From the NCBI RefSeq assembly GCF_005280735.1, contig NZ_CP040078.1, positions 2,852,001-2,916,000 on the forward strand: a stretch of 64,000 bases of DNA, given 5' to 3'. The notes beneath the pieces were generated by a model. The model saw only the letters and a program-made list of their open reading frames with translations, was not told where the DNA came from and did not search any database. Origin of the DNA: Trinickia violacea (GTDB lineage: Bacteria; Pseudomonadota; Gammaproteobacteria; Burkholderiales; Burkholderiaceae). A program made the position numbers and the translations under genes. Positions 1 to 8,826 of the stretch are shown here, piece by piece; the stretch's first letter is position 1, and each line of letters starts with the position of its first letter.

Positions 1-119
1 ATAAAAGTCTTCATGCCGCTCACACGGATCACGCGCGTTCACACTCGCACGCGCGGGTGAGCGCGAAGGTTCACCACAGCCAGCACATCGCTACCAGCCA
101 TTCGACTTGAAGTAACACA

Positions 120-149
120 AATGGCGCCCGGCCGGTGCCGAGCGCCATT
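120..149 (-). terminator. Hairpin terminator after the NmrA-like gene
   Basis: An 8-bp perfect stem (AATGGCGC/GCGCCATT) with a GC-rich inner part lies about 10 bases past the stop of the leftward gene. Read leftward it is followed by TTTGTGTTACTT, a loose T-rich stretch. Placement and structure fit an intrinsic terminator; the T-tract is imperfect. Confidence 0.55.
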
Positions 150-159
150 GCGACCAGTC

Positions 160-1026
160 TCAGACCGGACGCGACACAAGCTCGTCCAGAACCGTGTCCA
201 GCTCCACCTGACCGCGGATGACTTCTTCAGGATTCCTTTCGAAATCGATCCAGCCTTCGTTGAATCCGTCCAGCATGCGCATGCGTGGCACCGGATGCTT
301 CATGCCCTGCGAGCGGAACAGCGCTTCCCAGGTCTGCCTGTCGACAACCTCGGCGCGTACCGGACGCTCGAGCACGCGAGCAAAGGCCGACGCCAAGTCG
401 TTGGGACTCACTCGGCGCGGACCTTCGAGCTCGACGATGCGCACGCCGCTCCACGTCTGCTGAAGCAGGTCGGCCGCGACGCGCCCTACGTCGGCGGTGG
501 CGACCATCGGTACGGGTTTGTCGAGCGGCTGCAGGTAACTGGCAATCACGCCATCGTCACGTGCTGACGCGATATCCCACGCGGCGTTTTCCATGAACCA
601 GCCGGGTCGCAGAAACGTCACCGGCATCGGCATCTCGCTCAACGCCTGCTCCATCAGCGTGCGTTGAGTGAGCAGATTGCTCTCGCGGGCCTGTGCGCCG
701 ATCGTTGACAGGCACACCACCTTGTCGGGCCGCGCCTTCAGAAGGGCCGTGGACACGGCGTCGATCACCGCCCGCGCCTCGGGAAACCCCGGCGCAGGAT
801 CGAACTCTGAAGGCGGCAGGATAAAAACGCCCTTCGTGCCTTCAAACGCGGCGGCAAGCGACGCGGCGTCTTCCATCCGGGCCGTCGCAAGTTCGCAGCC
901 TCGCTCTGCCCACGCACTTGCCCGTGCGACGTCGCGCACGACCGCACGCACCGGTTGACCTGCCGCCAGAAGCCGACGGGCCAATGTGCCGCCGACCTTG
1001 CCTGTAATTCCTGTGATTGCATACAT
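160..1026 (-). CDS. NmrA-family NAD(P)-binding protein (atypical SDR)
   Basis: The 288-residue product opens with a nucleotide-binding motif, GITGKVGG, at residues 5-12, followed by a Rossmann-type alpha/beta pattern as in NmrA, azoreductase-like and NAD(P)H-quinone reductase-like atypical SDRs. These bind NAD(P)(H) and act as reductases or redox sensors; the substrate cannot be told. I chose the ATG at 1026 rather than one six codons upstream because AAGGAG sits just before it. It follows the serine hydrolase gene on the same strand with a 63-base gap, so the two may be co-transcribed. The family call is clear; the function is not. Confidence 0.85.
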   Translation of the reverse strand: MYAITGITGKVGGTLARRLLAAGQPVRAVVRDVARASAWAERGCELATARMEDAASLAAAFEGTKGVFILPPSEFDPAPGFPEARAVIDAVSTALLKARPDKVVCLSTIGAQARESNLLTQRTLMEQALSEMPMPVTFLRPGWFMENAAWDIASARDDGVIASYLQPLDKPVPMVATADVGRVAADLLQQTWSGVRIVELEGPRRVSPNDLASAFARVLERPVRAEVVDRQTWEALFRSQGMKHPVPRMRMLDGFNEGWIDFERNPEEVIRGQVELDTVLDELVSRPV

Positions 1027-1089
1027 TGCTCGTTCTCCTTGCATGAATAGATAGAGTGGCGCCGCCTCGAATCAGCGGCTCCCGGACAT

Positions 1090-2403
1090 TCAGGCGCGCT
1101 GCAGACCGTCGTAAAGCGCATGCTCGAATTGCCCGTAGAGATTCACGACGCGGTTGTCGTAGAAGGGCAGCATCTGCGTAAACAGCGATCCAGCGACGCG
1201 CTTGACCGGATCCACCCAGAAGTACGTGTTCAGCAGTCCGGCCCAGCTCGCGCTGCCCGCGCTGCGTCCGTGCGGTCCGGGCTGGGTATTGATGTCGAAC
1301 GACAGCCCCCACTCGTGCGCCGCGCCTGGAAACTGATCGAAGCTGTTCGACCATGACGGTTGCGCCGTCTTCATTTCCGTGACCTGCAAGTCGCCGATGT
1401 GATTGCGAAACATCGTCGCGACGGTATCGGCACGCAGCACGCGCTCGCCGCGATATGTCCCGCCGTTCAACAACATCTGCAGGAACGCCATGTAGTCGCG
1501 CGGCGTGCTGAACAGTCCACCACCGCCCATGAAGAATTCGGGACGCTGGTTGATCTCGAACGGCTCGGGCACCAGTGAGCCGTCGGCCTGTCGCCTGTGC
1601 ATGGTCGCGACGCGCTGCTTCTGCGCACTGCCGATGAGGAAGCCCGTGTTGCGCATGCCTAGCGGCTCGAAGATCTGCTCGCGGAAGTAGACCTCCAGCG
1701 ACTGGTCGGTCACGGCCTCGACCAGCTTGCCGACCCAGTCCATGCTGATGCCGTACTCCCAGCGTTCCCCGGGCTCGAACTCGAGCGGCGCCGTGAATGC
1801 GCCGTTCATCGAGTAGCCGATGTCAGGCATGCCCGTCACCTTCTCGTACTGACTGAGCCTGTCGCTCCAGATGCTGTACGTGAAGCCGGAGGTATGCGTC
1901 AGCAGATGACGCACCGTGATCGCGTTTCGCGCAGGACGCAGCTTCGGCTGTCCTGAGCTATCGAACCCGTCGAGGATTTGGGGCGACTTCAACTGCGGCA
2001 GGATCTCGCCCGCCGGCTGATCCAATCGCAGCCTGCCCTGCTCGATGAGCTGCATGCACGCGGTTGCGGTAATCGCCTTTGTCATCGACAGAAGCCAGAA
2101 GATCGTGTCAGGGCTGATGGCTTCGCGAGTGTGAACATTCGCCTGGCCACGCGCTCCCTCGTATACGAGCCCGCGTTGTGTTGCACCCATGGCGACGACA
2201 CCGGCCACCGTCCCGTCGTCGACTGCCCGTTGCAGGCATTGATCGATCGACGCGTGGGCGGGGTGCCGGATGAGCGCAGCGTCTCCCGGCGCACGCTGCG
2301 GTGCTGCCTGCGCATTGCGGCTTGCGAAAGCGCCAAGCGTCGCGACGGCCAGCAGGCTCGACGTGCCTTTCAGGAGGCGGCGACGATTCAGTTGAACTGT
2401 CAT
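1090..2403 (-). CDS. Tat-exported serine hydrolase, class C beta-lactamase / EstB fold
   Basis: The 437-residue protein starts with a twin-arginine signal (RRRLLKG at residues 7-13, then a hydrophobic run and an A-x-A-like cleavage near residue 33). The SxxK catalytic motif is SMTK at residues 106-109, and a Tyr-containing motif (YGIS) lies near residue 218, as in EstB-type esterases and D-aminopeptidase/beta-lactamase-like hydrolases. Length and motifs fit periplasmic esterases of this fold rather than a true AmpC. The natural substrate is unknown. The divergent LysR gene about 285 bases away is a plausible regulator. Confidence 0.88.
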   Translation of the reverse strand: MTVQLNRRRLLKGTSSLLAVATLGAFASRNAQAAPQRAPGDAALIRHPAHASIDQCLQRAVDDGTVAGVVAMGATQRGLVYEGARGQANVHTREAISPDTIFWLLSMTKAITATACMQLIEQGRLRLDQPAGEILPQLKSPQILDGFDSSGQPKLRPARNAITVRHLLTHTSGFTYSIWSDRLSQYEKVTGMPDIGYSMNGAFTAPLEFEPGERWEYGISMDWVGKLVEAVTDQSLEVYFREQIFEPLGMRNTGFLIGSAQKQRVATMHRRQADGSLVPEPFEINQRPEFFMGGGGLFSTPRDYMAFLQMLLNGGTYRGERVLRADTVATMFRNHIGDLQVTEMKTAQPSWSNSFDQFPGAAHEWGLSFDINTQPGPHGRSAGSASWAGLLNTYFWVDPVKRVAGSLFTQMLPFYDNRVVNLYGQFEHALYDGLQRA

Positions 2404-2687
2404 TTTCCGTTCCTAAATGGCGGCCGCGATGGCAACGATGAAAATACGGCTATGCATGGCAATCTCCTTTCGATCGGCGGGACGGAATGTCTCGGTGAGA
2501 GGCATTCTGGACAAGCGCCAATCGAAACAAAATGACATGGATGGCATTAGATAAGTGACAACGAGTCACCAATGAGGCATGCTGGGCGTGAGTGGCCAGT
2601 GCGGCTTTTGAGTGGAGCGATGCTGCGTTGGCCTTCAATCGATCGATTTCAACCCGTCACTCGTCAGTCGTATTCACCCGCGCGACC

Positions 2688-3620
2688 ATGAGATCCAGTA
2701 GCGAGAAGCTGTCCGGCAGCATTAGCGTGTTCGCCGCCGTAGTCGATGCAGGGACGTTTGCGGCCGCTTCGGAAGTGATCGGAATGTCGCCGCCGGGCGT
2801 GAGCCGGGCGATTGCGAGGTTGGAAAAGCGGTTGAAGATCCGTCTCTTCAACCGCACGACGCGCTCCGTCGCGCTGACGGAAGAAGGCCGCCGCTTTTAC
2901 GAGCAGGTCATGCCGCACCTCGCCGGGCTGGAAGAAGCCGCCGCTGCGGCGGCAGGCGGCGCGTCGGCTGTGCGCGGCAAGCTGAGAATCAATCTGGATC
3001 CCGTCGTCTACCGGACCATCCTCGGGCCACGGCTCGATGCGTTCATGGACGCGCACCCCGACCTCGAAATCGAGTTCATCGCGCGAGACCATCTTGGCGA
3101 TCTCGTCATGGACGGCTTCGACCTCGCCGTGCGATTCGGAGAGCCCAAAGCCTCCACCCTGATTGCGCGAAAGCTGCTCGATTCCGGCGTTGTTACGGTT
3201 GCTGCGCCCTCCTATCTCGCGCGTTGGGGACGGCCAGCAAAACCCGAGGACCTCGAAGGCCGAAGCCACCGATGCCTCGAATTTCGCAACCCGGAGACGG
3301 GCAAGCCGTTCCCCTGGGAATTCCATCGCAAGCGAAAGCGCGTGGTGGTCGACACCCGGGGGCGCCTCACCGTCAACGATCCCGGTGCGCTTCTGAACGC
3401 ATGCCTCGCCGGCTCCGGAATTGCGCAGATGCTCCTTCTCGGTGCCGAGCCTCTGATTGCCGACGGCCGCTTGATCAATCTCTTTCCCGAATGGGCAGAC
3501 GAGCGGTATCCCTTATACGCGTACTACCCATCGCGGCATCATGTGCCGGCGAAGACGAGGGCTTTTCTCGACTTCGTCGTCGAGCTGCTGGCAGGCAGTA
3601 GCCAGCGCGTCGGCCCGTGA
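2688..3620 (+). CDS. LysR-family transcriptional regulator
   Basis: The 310-residue protein has an N-terminal winged HTH (residues 8-65, with the usual AxxxxxSPPGVSRAIARLEKRL pattern in shortened form) and a C-terminal LysR substrate-binding domain. The ATG at 2688 is used because it places the HTH at the normal distance from the start; an in-frame upstream start would add 32 residues without family support. It is divergent from the serine hydrolase gene, the classic LysR arrangement, so that gene and the NmrA gene are its likely targets. Inducer unknown. Confidence 0.88.
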   Translation: MRSSSEKLSGSISVFAAVVDAGTFAAASEVIGMSPPGVSRAIARLEKRLKIRLFNRTTRSVALTEEGRRFYEQVMPHLAGLEEAAAAAAGGASAVRGKLRINLDPVVYRTILGPRLDAFMDAHPDLEIEFIARDHLGDLVMDGFDLAVRFGEPKASTLIARKLLDSGVVTVAAPSYLARWGRPAKPEDLEGRSHRCLEFRNPETGKPFPWEFHRKRKRVVVDTRGRLTVNDPGALLNACLAGSGIAQMLLLGAEPLIADGRLINLFPEWADERYPLYAYYPSRHHVPAKTRAFLDFVVELLAGSSQRVGP

Positions 3621-3635
3621 AGGGAGGCTTCAGCG

Positions 3636-4379
3636 TCAGGCCAAGCCGCCATTCGCACGCAAGACCTGGCCATTGACCCAGCCGGCGTCGGCACTGGCGA
3701 GGAACGAGACCACGGCGGCGATGTCCTCAGGCTGTCCGAGGCGTTGCAGCGGCGGCATGTTCGCAAAGGTTTTGATCTGCTCTTCGGTCTTGCCGTCGAG
3801 AAACAGCGACGTCGCGATCGGACCCGGCGCAACGGCGTTCACCGTGATGCGGCGACCGCGCAACTCCTTCGCGAAGACGTGGGTAAAGGCCTCGACGGCC
3901 GCTTTGGTCGCGTTGTAGACCGCGTAGCCCGGCATGTTCAGCGCGAGCGTGGTGCTCGAGAAGTTGACGATGCGGCCGCCTTCGTTCATCCGGGCGGCGG
4001 CTTCACGCAGCGTGTTGAAAGTCCCGCGCACGTTGATGTCGAAGTTCTGGTCGTACAGCGCGTCGGACGTATCGGCAAGCGGCACCGTTTTCAGCACGCC
4101 GGCGTTGTTCACCAGCACGTCGATCTTGCCGAGCTGCTGTTCGGTCGTTTCGAACATCGCGCGGACTTCGCCGGCGTCGGCGACGTTGGCCTTGACCGCA
4201 ATCGCCTTCGTACCTTGCGCGGAAAGCTCGGCGACCAGCGCGACGGCTTCCATCGAGCTCGACGCGTAGTTGACGGCAACGGCAAATCCATCGCTGGCGA
4301 GACGCCGTGCAACCTCGGCGCCGATCCCGCGCGATGCGCCCGTCACGATGGCAACCTGGCTGTTTTGGGTGAGGGTCAT
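3636..4379 (-). CDS. SDR-family oxidoreductase
   Basis: The 247-residue classical short-chain dehydrogenase carries the cofactor motif TGASRGIG near residues 14-21, NNAG near residue 90, and the catalytic Y-x3-K as YNATK. The length is that of single-domain SDRs such as 3-oxoacyl-ACP reductase-like enzymes, and the basic residue after the glycine motif favours NADP(H). It is convergent with the LysR gene ending at 3620 and divergent from the LysR gene at 4513, which probably controls it. Substrate unknown. Confidence 0.88.
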   Translation of the reverse strand: MTLTQNSQVAIVTGASRGIGAEVARRLASDGFAVAVNYASSSMEAVALVAELSAQGTKAIAVKANVADAGEVRAMFETTEQQLGKIDVLVNNAGVLKTVPLADTSDALYDQNFDINVRGTFNTLREAAARMNEGGRIVNFSSTTLALNMPGYAVYNATKAAVEAFTHVFAKELRGRRITVNAVAPGPIATSLFLDGKTEEQIKTFANMPPLQRLGQPEDIAAVVSFLASADAGWVNGQVLRANGGLA

Positions 4380-4512
4380 GATGGGCTCCTTGTCGGTGAT
4401 TCAGGTCGTGAGTCGGTGAAACGAAGTCTCGACCATTCGATGACAAAGATAATTACCCTCGACCTGCTATCATTATTCCATTCACTTTAACAATAGACTG
4501 CATCGAGCCGAC

Positions 4513-5409
4513 ATGGACCGTTTCCAAGAGATGCAGGTGTTCATCCGAATCGCCGAGCGCGGCAGCTTTACCCGTGCGGCAGACGATCTGCAGATTCCCC
4601 GTGCCACCGTCACGAATCTGATGAAGCGGATGGAGGAGCGGCTCGGCGCGCGCTTGCTGGAGCGCACCACGCGCACGGTGCGCCTGACCCATGACGGCGA
4701 AGCGTTCTATCGCCGCTGCGTGCGCCTCGTGGCCGATATGGAGGAAGCGGAGGGCTCGTTTCACAACGTCGCCCCGAAGGGACTCTTGCGCGTCAATCTG
4801 CAGGGGACGCTGGCGAAGAACTTTGTCGTGCCCGCCTTGCCGGCTTTCCTCGCGCGGTATCCCGGCATCGAGCTGCATATCGGCGAAGACGACCGGCTGG
4901 TCGATCTGGTGCGCGAGGGGATCGACTGCGTGCTGCGGGCCGGCACGTTGCAGGACTCGTCGCTGGTCGGACGGCGCGTCGCTTCGATGGAACAGGTCAC
5001 CGTCGCCAGTCCCGCCTATCTCGCGCAATTCGGCGAACCTGAAACGCTGCAGTCACTGGAGGCCCATCGCGCGGTGAACTACATCTCGAGCGGATCAGGC
5101 CGGGCACTGCCGATGGAGTTTATGGTCGACGAAGAAGTGATCGAGATGCAGCTCGCGTCGATCGTCTCGGTCACGGGGGCGGATCTGTACACGGGCGCTG
5201 CCGTCGCGGGTCTCGGCATGGTCCAGGTACCCCGATACCGCGTGGCGGGCGAATTGTCTGCCGGAACATTGAAGGTTGTCCTCGCCGCCTTCCCGCCGCC
5301 GCCGATGCCCGTGTCGGTGCTGTATCCGCACAACCGACAGCTTTCATCACGGGTCAGAGTCTTCGCGCAGTGGCTGCGAGATATCTTCGAAGCCGGTGTT
5401 GCAGCCTAG
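4513..5409 (+). CDS. LysR-family transcriptional regulator
   Basis: The 298-residue protein begins with the LysR-type HTH (MDRFQEMQVFIRIAERGSF-like start, recognition helix around residues 28-47) and continues with a substrate-binding domain of the CrgA/AaeR-like group. It lies 133 bases from, and divergent to, the SDR gene at 3636-4379, so that SDR is its likely target. The start is supported by the standard N-terminal spacing. Ligand unknown. Confidence 0.9.
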   Translation: MDRFQEMQVFIRIAERGSFTRAADDLQIPRATVTNLMKRMEERLGARLLERTTRTVRLTHDGEAFYRRCVRLVADMEEAEGSFHNVAPKGLLRVNLQGTLAKNFVVPALPAFLARYPGIELHIGEDDRLVDLVREGIDCVLRAGTLQDSSLVGRRVASMEQVTVASPAYLAQFGEPETLQSLEAHRAVNYISSGSGRALPMEFMVDEEVIEMQLASIVSVTGADLYTGAAVAGLGMVQVPRYRVAGELSAGTLKVVLAAFPPPPMPVSVLYPHNRQLSSRVRVFAQWLRDIFEAGVAA

Positions 5410-5890
5410 CGTTTCGGCTAGCGGCGATAAGCCAGCATATCGTCGACGATGGGGACGACGAGCGACCGCCCCAGGCGGCGATTCGTGACGTCGGTACGCT
5501 CGGCCTTCGTGAAACCGCGAAGATAATTGATGGGCATGCTGATTACCTTCGGGATCGGCGACGTAACCCAGTAACGATGTGTGGAAGTTGACGATCCTAA
5601 CATGACGAAGCCGACCGTTTCTGATCCACGCCGGCATGGTCCCCGGCGCTCGGGCGATACGCCATCTGCATTGCCGCGCCGACGGCGCGCGCAGCGTCAA
5701 GGCTGGACCTTTAGGCCGCACGGGTATTGCGTTTTAGGGAAGGCGCGGTGTTGTGACGATGCAATGTTGACCGATATTGATTAGGAATCCTTTATTACAA
5801 GAAGACCGAGGCATAGACATCGAGCCTCGATCTTCAGGGCAGCGCTCGCGCTCCCCGGCCGGGCCGACAACGGCGGGGAAACGTTGGGGC
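5410..5890. other. Intergenic stretch, largely without recognisable content
   Basis: Apart from the possible 39-residue frame at 5418-5537, I see no coding frame with family resemblance, no RNA gene and no strong repeat between the LysR gene and the small secreted protein gene. Confidence 0.5.
5418..5537 (-). CDS. Possible small protein of 39 residues
   Basis: A short frame begins at an ATG preceded by GAAGGT at normal spacing and ends in TAG. Its product is balanced in composition (MPINYLRGFTK..., ending DDMLAYRR), unlike the Arg/Ala-rich shadows common in this DNA. It lies in an otherwise empty gap of about 480 bases. I do not recognise a family; comparison with other Burkholderiaceae would decide whether it is real. 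Confidence 0.35.
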   Translation of the reverse strand: MPINYLRGFTKAERTDVTNRRLGRSLVVPIVDDMLAYRR

Positions 5891-6160
5891 TCAATGCGCA
5901 CCAAAGTAGATCGGTTTCATGCCGTCATCGGGGTCGGGGCGAATCGACGAACGGATCGCATGTCCCATCGAGTGAATCGAATGATCCAGTGCTTGAATCG
6001 GATGATGTGACCCCGACGCCGACGTGTCATCGGCCACACCACCGTAGGCTGATACAGCGGCGTTGTTGTTCGCGGGGACGCTGGCGTCCGACTGAGCAAA
6101 TGAAACGGCCGGGACGCTGAGTACCGCGGCAACGGCAATGGCTTGAATGAGCGATTTCAT
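5891..6160 (-). CDS. Small secreted protein, DUF4148-like
   Basis: The 89-residue product has a clear Sec signal peptide (MKSLIQAIAVAAVLSVPAVSFA, cleaved after about residue 22) and a short Ser/Ala/His-rich mature part. Short exported proteins with this start (MKSLIQA-AVAA) occur in many copies in Burkholderia relatives and are annotated DUF4148; the mature part here is not diagnostic. The start at 6160 is chosen over an upstream in-frame start because GGAGG precedes it and the signal peptide begins there. Function unknown; a periplasmic or secreted location is inferred. Confidence 0.75.
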   Translation of the reverse strand: MKSLIQAIAVAAVLSVPAVSFAQSDASVPANNNAAVSAYGGVADDTSASGSHHPIQALDHSIHSMGHAIRSSIRPDPDDGMKPIYFGAH

Positions 6161-6389
6161 GGTGAACCTCCAGTCTTGGCTTCGCTGCGAACGGCTGTCC
6201 GTAGCAGGTGATACCAAGTCTAGGGAATCGACCGCTCTTAATTAAGCATCCTGCTCACAAAGGTGAATTTCTATTTTAGGTGTTAACCCTAGCGGGTTCT
6301 GATCCCAATCTGAGGCCGTTCGGCCGGCAGACAGCCGGCAGGAATGGGAACGTCTGCGTATCATCCTGCCGATCATTCCAACGTCCTCA

Positions 6390-6992
6390 ATGCCAAACCC
6401 GACACGCGCCATGTCCTTGCCGACCCCGACACTGCACACCGCCCGCCTGCTATTGCGCCCTTTCACGGAAGCCGATACGGACGCCATCTTCGCGCTGCAG
6501 AGCAGCCCACGCGTGTTGCGATATTGGGACGCGCCGCCCTGGAAGACGCGCGCGCAAGCCGAGCGCTTTATCTCCGTTTGCGGGCAGATCGAGCAGGAAG
6601 GCACCGGCGCGCGGCTCGCCATCGAGCGTGCCGCCGACGGCATGTTCATCGGCTGGTGCTGCTTGATCAAATGGGACCTGGGCTATCGAAGCGCGAAGAT
6701 GGGCTACTGCCTCGATGACGCGGCATGGGGCCAAGGTTTCGCCACCGAAGCGGCAGGCGCTTTGTTGCAGTGGGCCTTCGACACGCTGGACCTGAACCGC
6801 GTTCAGGCCGAGACCGACACGCGCAACACGGCATCGAGCCGCGTGCTGGAGAAGCTCCGGTTTGTCCGCGAAGGCACGCTGCGCGAAGACTGCATCGTGA
6901 ATGGCGAGGTGTCGGATTCGTGGGTATATGGGCTTCTCAGGCGGGAATGGAAGCCGTTAAAAGATGCGCGAGCGGACGATCCGCAGCAATAG
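6390..6992 (+). CDS. GNAT-family N-acetyltransferase (RimJ/RimL-like)
   Basis: The 200-residue protein shows the RimJ/RimL layout: TARLLLRPF near residues 16-24, a central beta-rich core, the acetyl-CoA region around WGQGFATEA and the typical late motif NxxSxxVLEKLRFVREG. These enzymes acetylate protein N-termini or small amines using acetyl-CoA. The start could also be the Met seven codons downstream. Its last 35-40 bases overlap, on the opposite strand, the remnant of an SDR gene, so its C-terminal residues may have been acquired by a rearrangement. Confidence 0.85.
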   Translation: MPNPTRAMSLPTPTLHTARLLLRPFTEADTDAIFALQSSPRVLRYWDAPPWKTRAQAERFISVCGQIEQEGTGARLAIERAADGMFIGWCCLIKWDLGYRSAKMGYCLDDAAWGQGFATEAAGALLQWAFDTLDLNRVQAETDTRNTASSRVLEKLRFVREGTLREDCIVNGEVSDSWVYGLLRREWKPLKDARADDPQQ

Positions 6993-7105
6993 CGGCGAGC
7001 ATCGCGCGCGCGGCTTTCTTGGGATCTCCCAATTGTTTGCCGCTTTTGTCCTCACGCGCTTTGCGGATGGGGGCGAAGAGTTCGTCGTAATCCGAAATCG
7101 GATTG
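6953..7105 (-). pseudogene. 3' remnant of an SDR-family gene
   Basis: On the minus strand a frame reads SDYDELFAPIRKARED, then GKQLGDPKKAARAMLAAI and ADRPLAHLL. This is the C-terminal segment typical of 280-residue SDRs (D-P-x-K-A-A-x-A-x-L-x-x-I ... HLLLG). There is an in-frame stop just upstream (TAG near 7108), no dehydrogenase core, and the match ends where the convergent GNAT gene begins. It is a decayed fragment; the parent gene is not in the window. Confidence 0.6.
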
Positions 7106-7442
7106 GAGAGTGAATACTAGTCTGACGAACTGGGCCAAGTAAGGCGAAATTCACTGATTTTCTTGCCTAAAACTATGAGCACGAAGCGCACCTTTACGCG
7201 GCATCCGAATCTATCCCCTCGAAGTCAGAAACGCATGGTCGCCTTGAAATGAGCGACCGTCCCGAACCTCCTCTGCTGGCCGGAGCTGGAAGTTACCCAG
7301 CGGCCATTGTTCGTCTAATGCGGCAGGTCCATTCGGCTGGCGACACTTTTTCGTCGAGCGCGCCACAACTACATTGAGAGTTCGTCGCGGGTGTTCACCT
7401 GGATTCGATACCCCCGTTGGTAAAACCATTTGCGAGGAATTC
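7106..7442. other. Intergenic stretch before an SDR gene
   Basis: No coding frame with family resemblance is visible between the SDR remnant and the SDR gene starting at 7443. The right end should hold that gene's promoter, but I cannot point to convincing -35/-10 boxes. Confidence 0.4.
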
Positions 7443-8189
7443 ATGGCTAAGCTTGAAGGGAAAGTCGCGCTCGTCACGGGTGCATCTAAAGGTATTGGCG
7501 CGGCAATCGCCAAAGCGCTTGCCGCGCAGGGCGCTGCGGTGGTCGTCACGTACGCAAGCAGCCAATCCGGCGCGGAAGCGGTGGTCGAGGCGATCAAGGA
7601 GGCAGGCGGCAAGGCTGTGACAGCGGGCGGAGATGTGTCGAACGCGGCAGATGCCGCAAGACTCGTGCAGGCCGCGATCGATCAATTCGGTCGTCTGGAT
7701 ATCGTGGTCAATAATTCGGGCGTCTACCAATTCGGGACGATCGAAGAGATCACGGAACAGCAGTTCCATCATCAGTTCAACATCAACGTTCTTGGCCTGC
7801 TGCTGGTGACACAAGCAGCAGTCAAGCACCTCGGCGAAGGCGCGAGCATCATCAACATCAGTTCTGGTGCAACGCGAATTACGCCGCCTGCTACTGCGAT
7901 CTACTCGGGCACGAAAGGCGCCGTCGATGCGATTACCGGCGTACTCGCGCTTGAGCTGGGGCCGCGCAAGATCCGTGTCAACGCGATTAATCCGGGATAT
8001 GTCGAGACTGAGGGCACGCATAGCGCCGGCGTAGCGGGCTCGGACTTGGAGGCGAGCTTCATCGCGAGAACACCGCTCGGCCGCGCCGGCCAGCCGGAGG
8101 ACATCGGTGACATCGCCGTATTCCTCGCGTCGGACGACGCGCGCTGGTTGACCGGTGAGCATCTGCTTGCCTCGGGCGGCATGCGCTAA
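7443..8189 (+). CDS. SDR-family oxidoreductase (3-oxoacyl-ACP reductase-like)
   Basis: The 248-residue classical SDR has TGASKGIG at residues 12-19, NNSG (in place of the usual NNAG) near residue 88, and YSGTK as the catalytic Y-x3-K. The C-terminal LAS/GG region is typical of glucose/ribitol-type SDRs. The ATG at 7443 is preceded by GAGGAAT; the open frame begins 23 codons earlier but that part is not SDR-like. It is convergent with the AhpD-like gene and separated from it by a GC-rich hairpin. Substrate unknown. Confidence 0.88.
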   Translation: MAKLEGKVALVTGASKGIGAAIAKALAAQGAAVVVTYASSQSGAEAVVEAIKEAGGKAVTAGGDVSNAADAARLVQAAIDQFGRLDIVVNNSGVYQFGTIEEITEQQFHHQFNINVLGLLLVTQAAVKHLGEGASIINISSGATRITPPATAIYSGTKGAVDAITGVLALELGPRKIRVNAINPGYVETEGTHSAGVAGSDLEASFIARTPLGRAGQPEDIGDIAVFLASDDARWLTGEHLLASGGMR

Positions 8190-8199
8190 CCCCTCGTTG

Positions 8200-8227
8200 G
8201 CCGGCGCCAAATCCAGCAGGCGCCGGC
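8200..8227 (+). terminator. GC-rich hairpin between convergent genes
   Basis: GCCGGCGCC pairs perfectly with GGCGCCGGC across a 10-base loop, 11 bases after the SDR stop. No T-run follows, but the position between two convergent genes fits a terminator or transcript-end stabiliser. Confidence 0.45.
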
Positions 8228-8277
8228 GACGCGGGTGGAACATTTCACGTTGGGCGTACGGATTCAAACCCGCCGCC

Positions 8278-8826
8278 TTATGCCTGCCAAGCGTACGCTT
8301 TGAAAAGTTCTTCGAGCGGCGGGTTTGCGACGCTGCCCGCATAGTTCGTCATGGTCGATGCGGCGACGACCAGGATGACTTCGAGCACCAGCGCCTGGTC
8401 GAAACCTGCCGCCGTGAACGAAGCCACATCTTGATCGTCGAGACGACCACGCTTGTCGATCAGCGTGCGCGCGAGGTGCGAAAGCGCGGCAAGCTTGGGG
8501 TCCTGCGGCAAGCGACGCGCGCGGATTGCCTGAACGTCCGCCTCGCTGAGACCTTCCTTGAGCGCAAGGAAGGAGTGGAAGGCGACCGGCCAGGTGCTGC
8601 CGTTGGTGACGGCGTTCGTCAGCAGCAAGGTCTGGATCTGTGCCTCCGTAAAGCTGCCGCCGTGAACTTGCTGGAATACACCGACCAGGCCGTTGATCAG
8701 CTTGGGCGAGCCGGCCATCGCGCCGGCGATGTTGGGGAGCATGCCGAATGCCTCGGCGAGTCCTTTAAGTGCAGGCTTGGAATCGTCCGGTGCGGATTCG
8801 AGCGTATGAACGGGAAAGTTAGCCAT
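8278..8826 (-). CDS. AhpD / carboxymuconolactone decarboxylase-like protein lacking CxxC
   Basis: The 182-residue helical protein aligns with the AhpD-like (uncharacterised peroxidase-related, carboxymuconolactone decarboxylase) family, including the conserved VTNxxTWxVAFHS block near residues 72-86. In the family this block normally carries the redox pair CxxC; here the same positions read S-T-W-P, so both cysteines are missing while the downstream His is kept. A classic thiol peroxidase role is therefore unlikely. The fold assignment is firm; the activity is open. Confidence 0.85.
   Translation of the reverse strand: MANFPVHTLESAPDDSKPALKGLAEAFGMLPNIAGAMAGSPKLINGLVGVFQQVHGGSFTEAQIQTLLLTNAVTNGSTWPVAFHSFLALKEGLSEADVQAIRARRLPQDPKLAALSHLARTLIDKRGRLDDQDVASFTAAGFDQALVLEVILVVAASTMTNYAGSVANPPLEELFKAYAWQA

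Noticed and set aside
5347..5721. 124-codon minus-strand frame after the LysR gene
   Set aside because: Overlaps the LysR 3' end and has no family pattern; the shorter frame at 5418-5537 is a better candidate in this gap.
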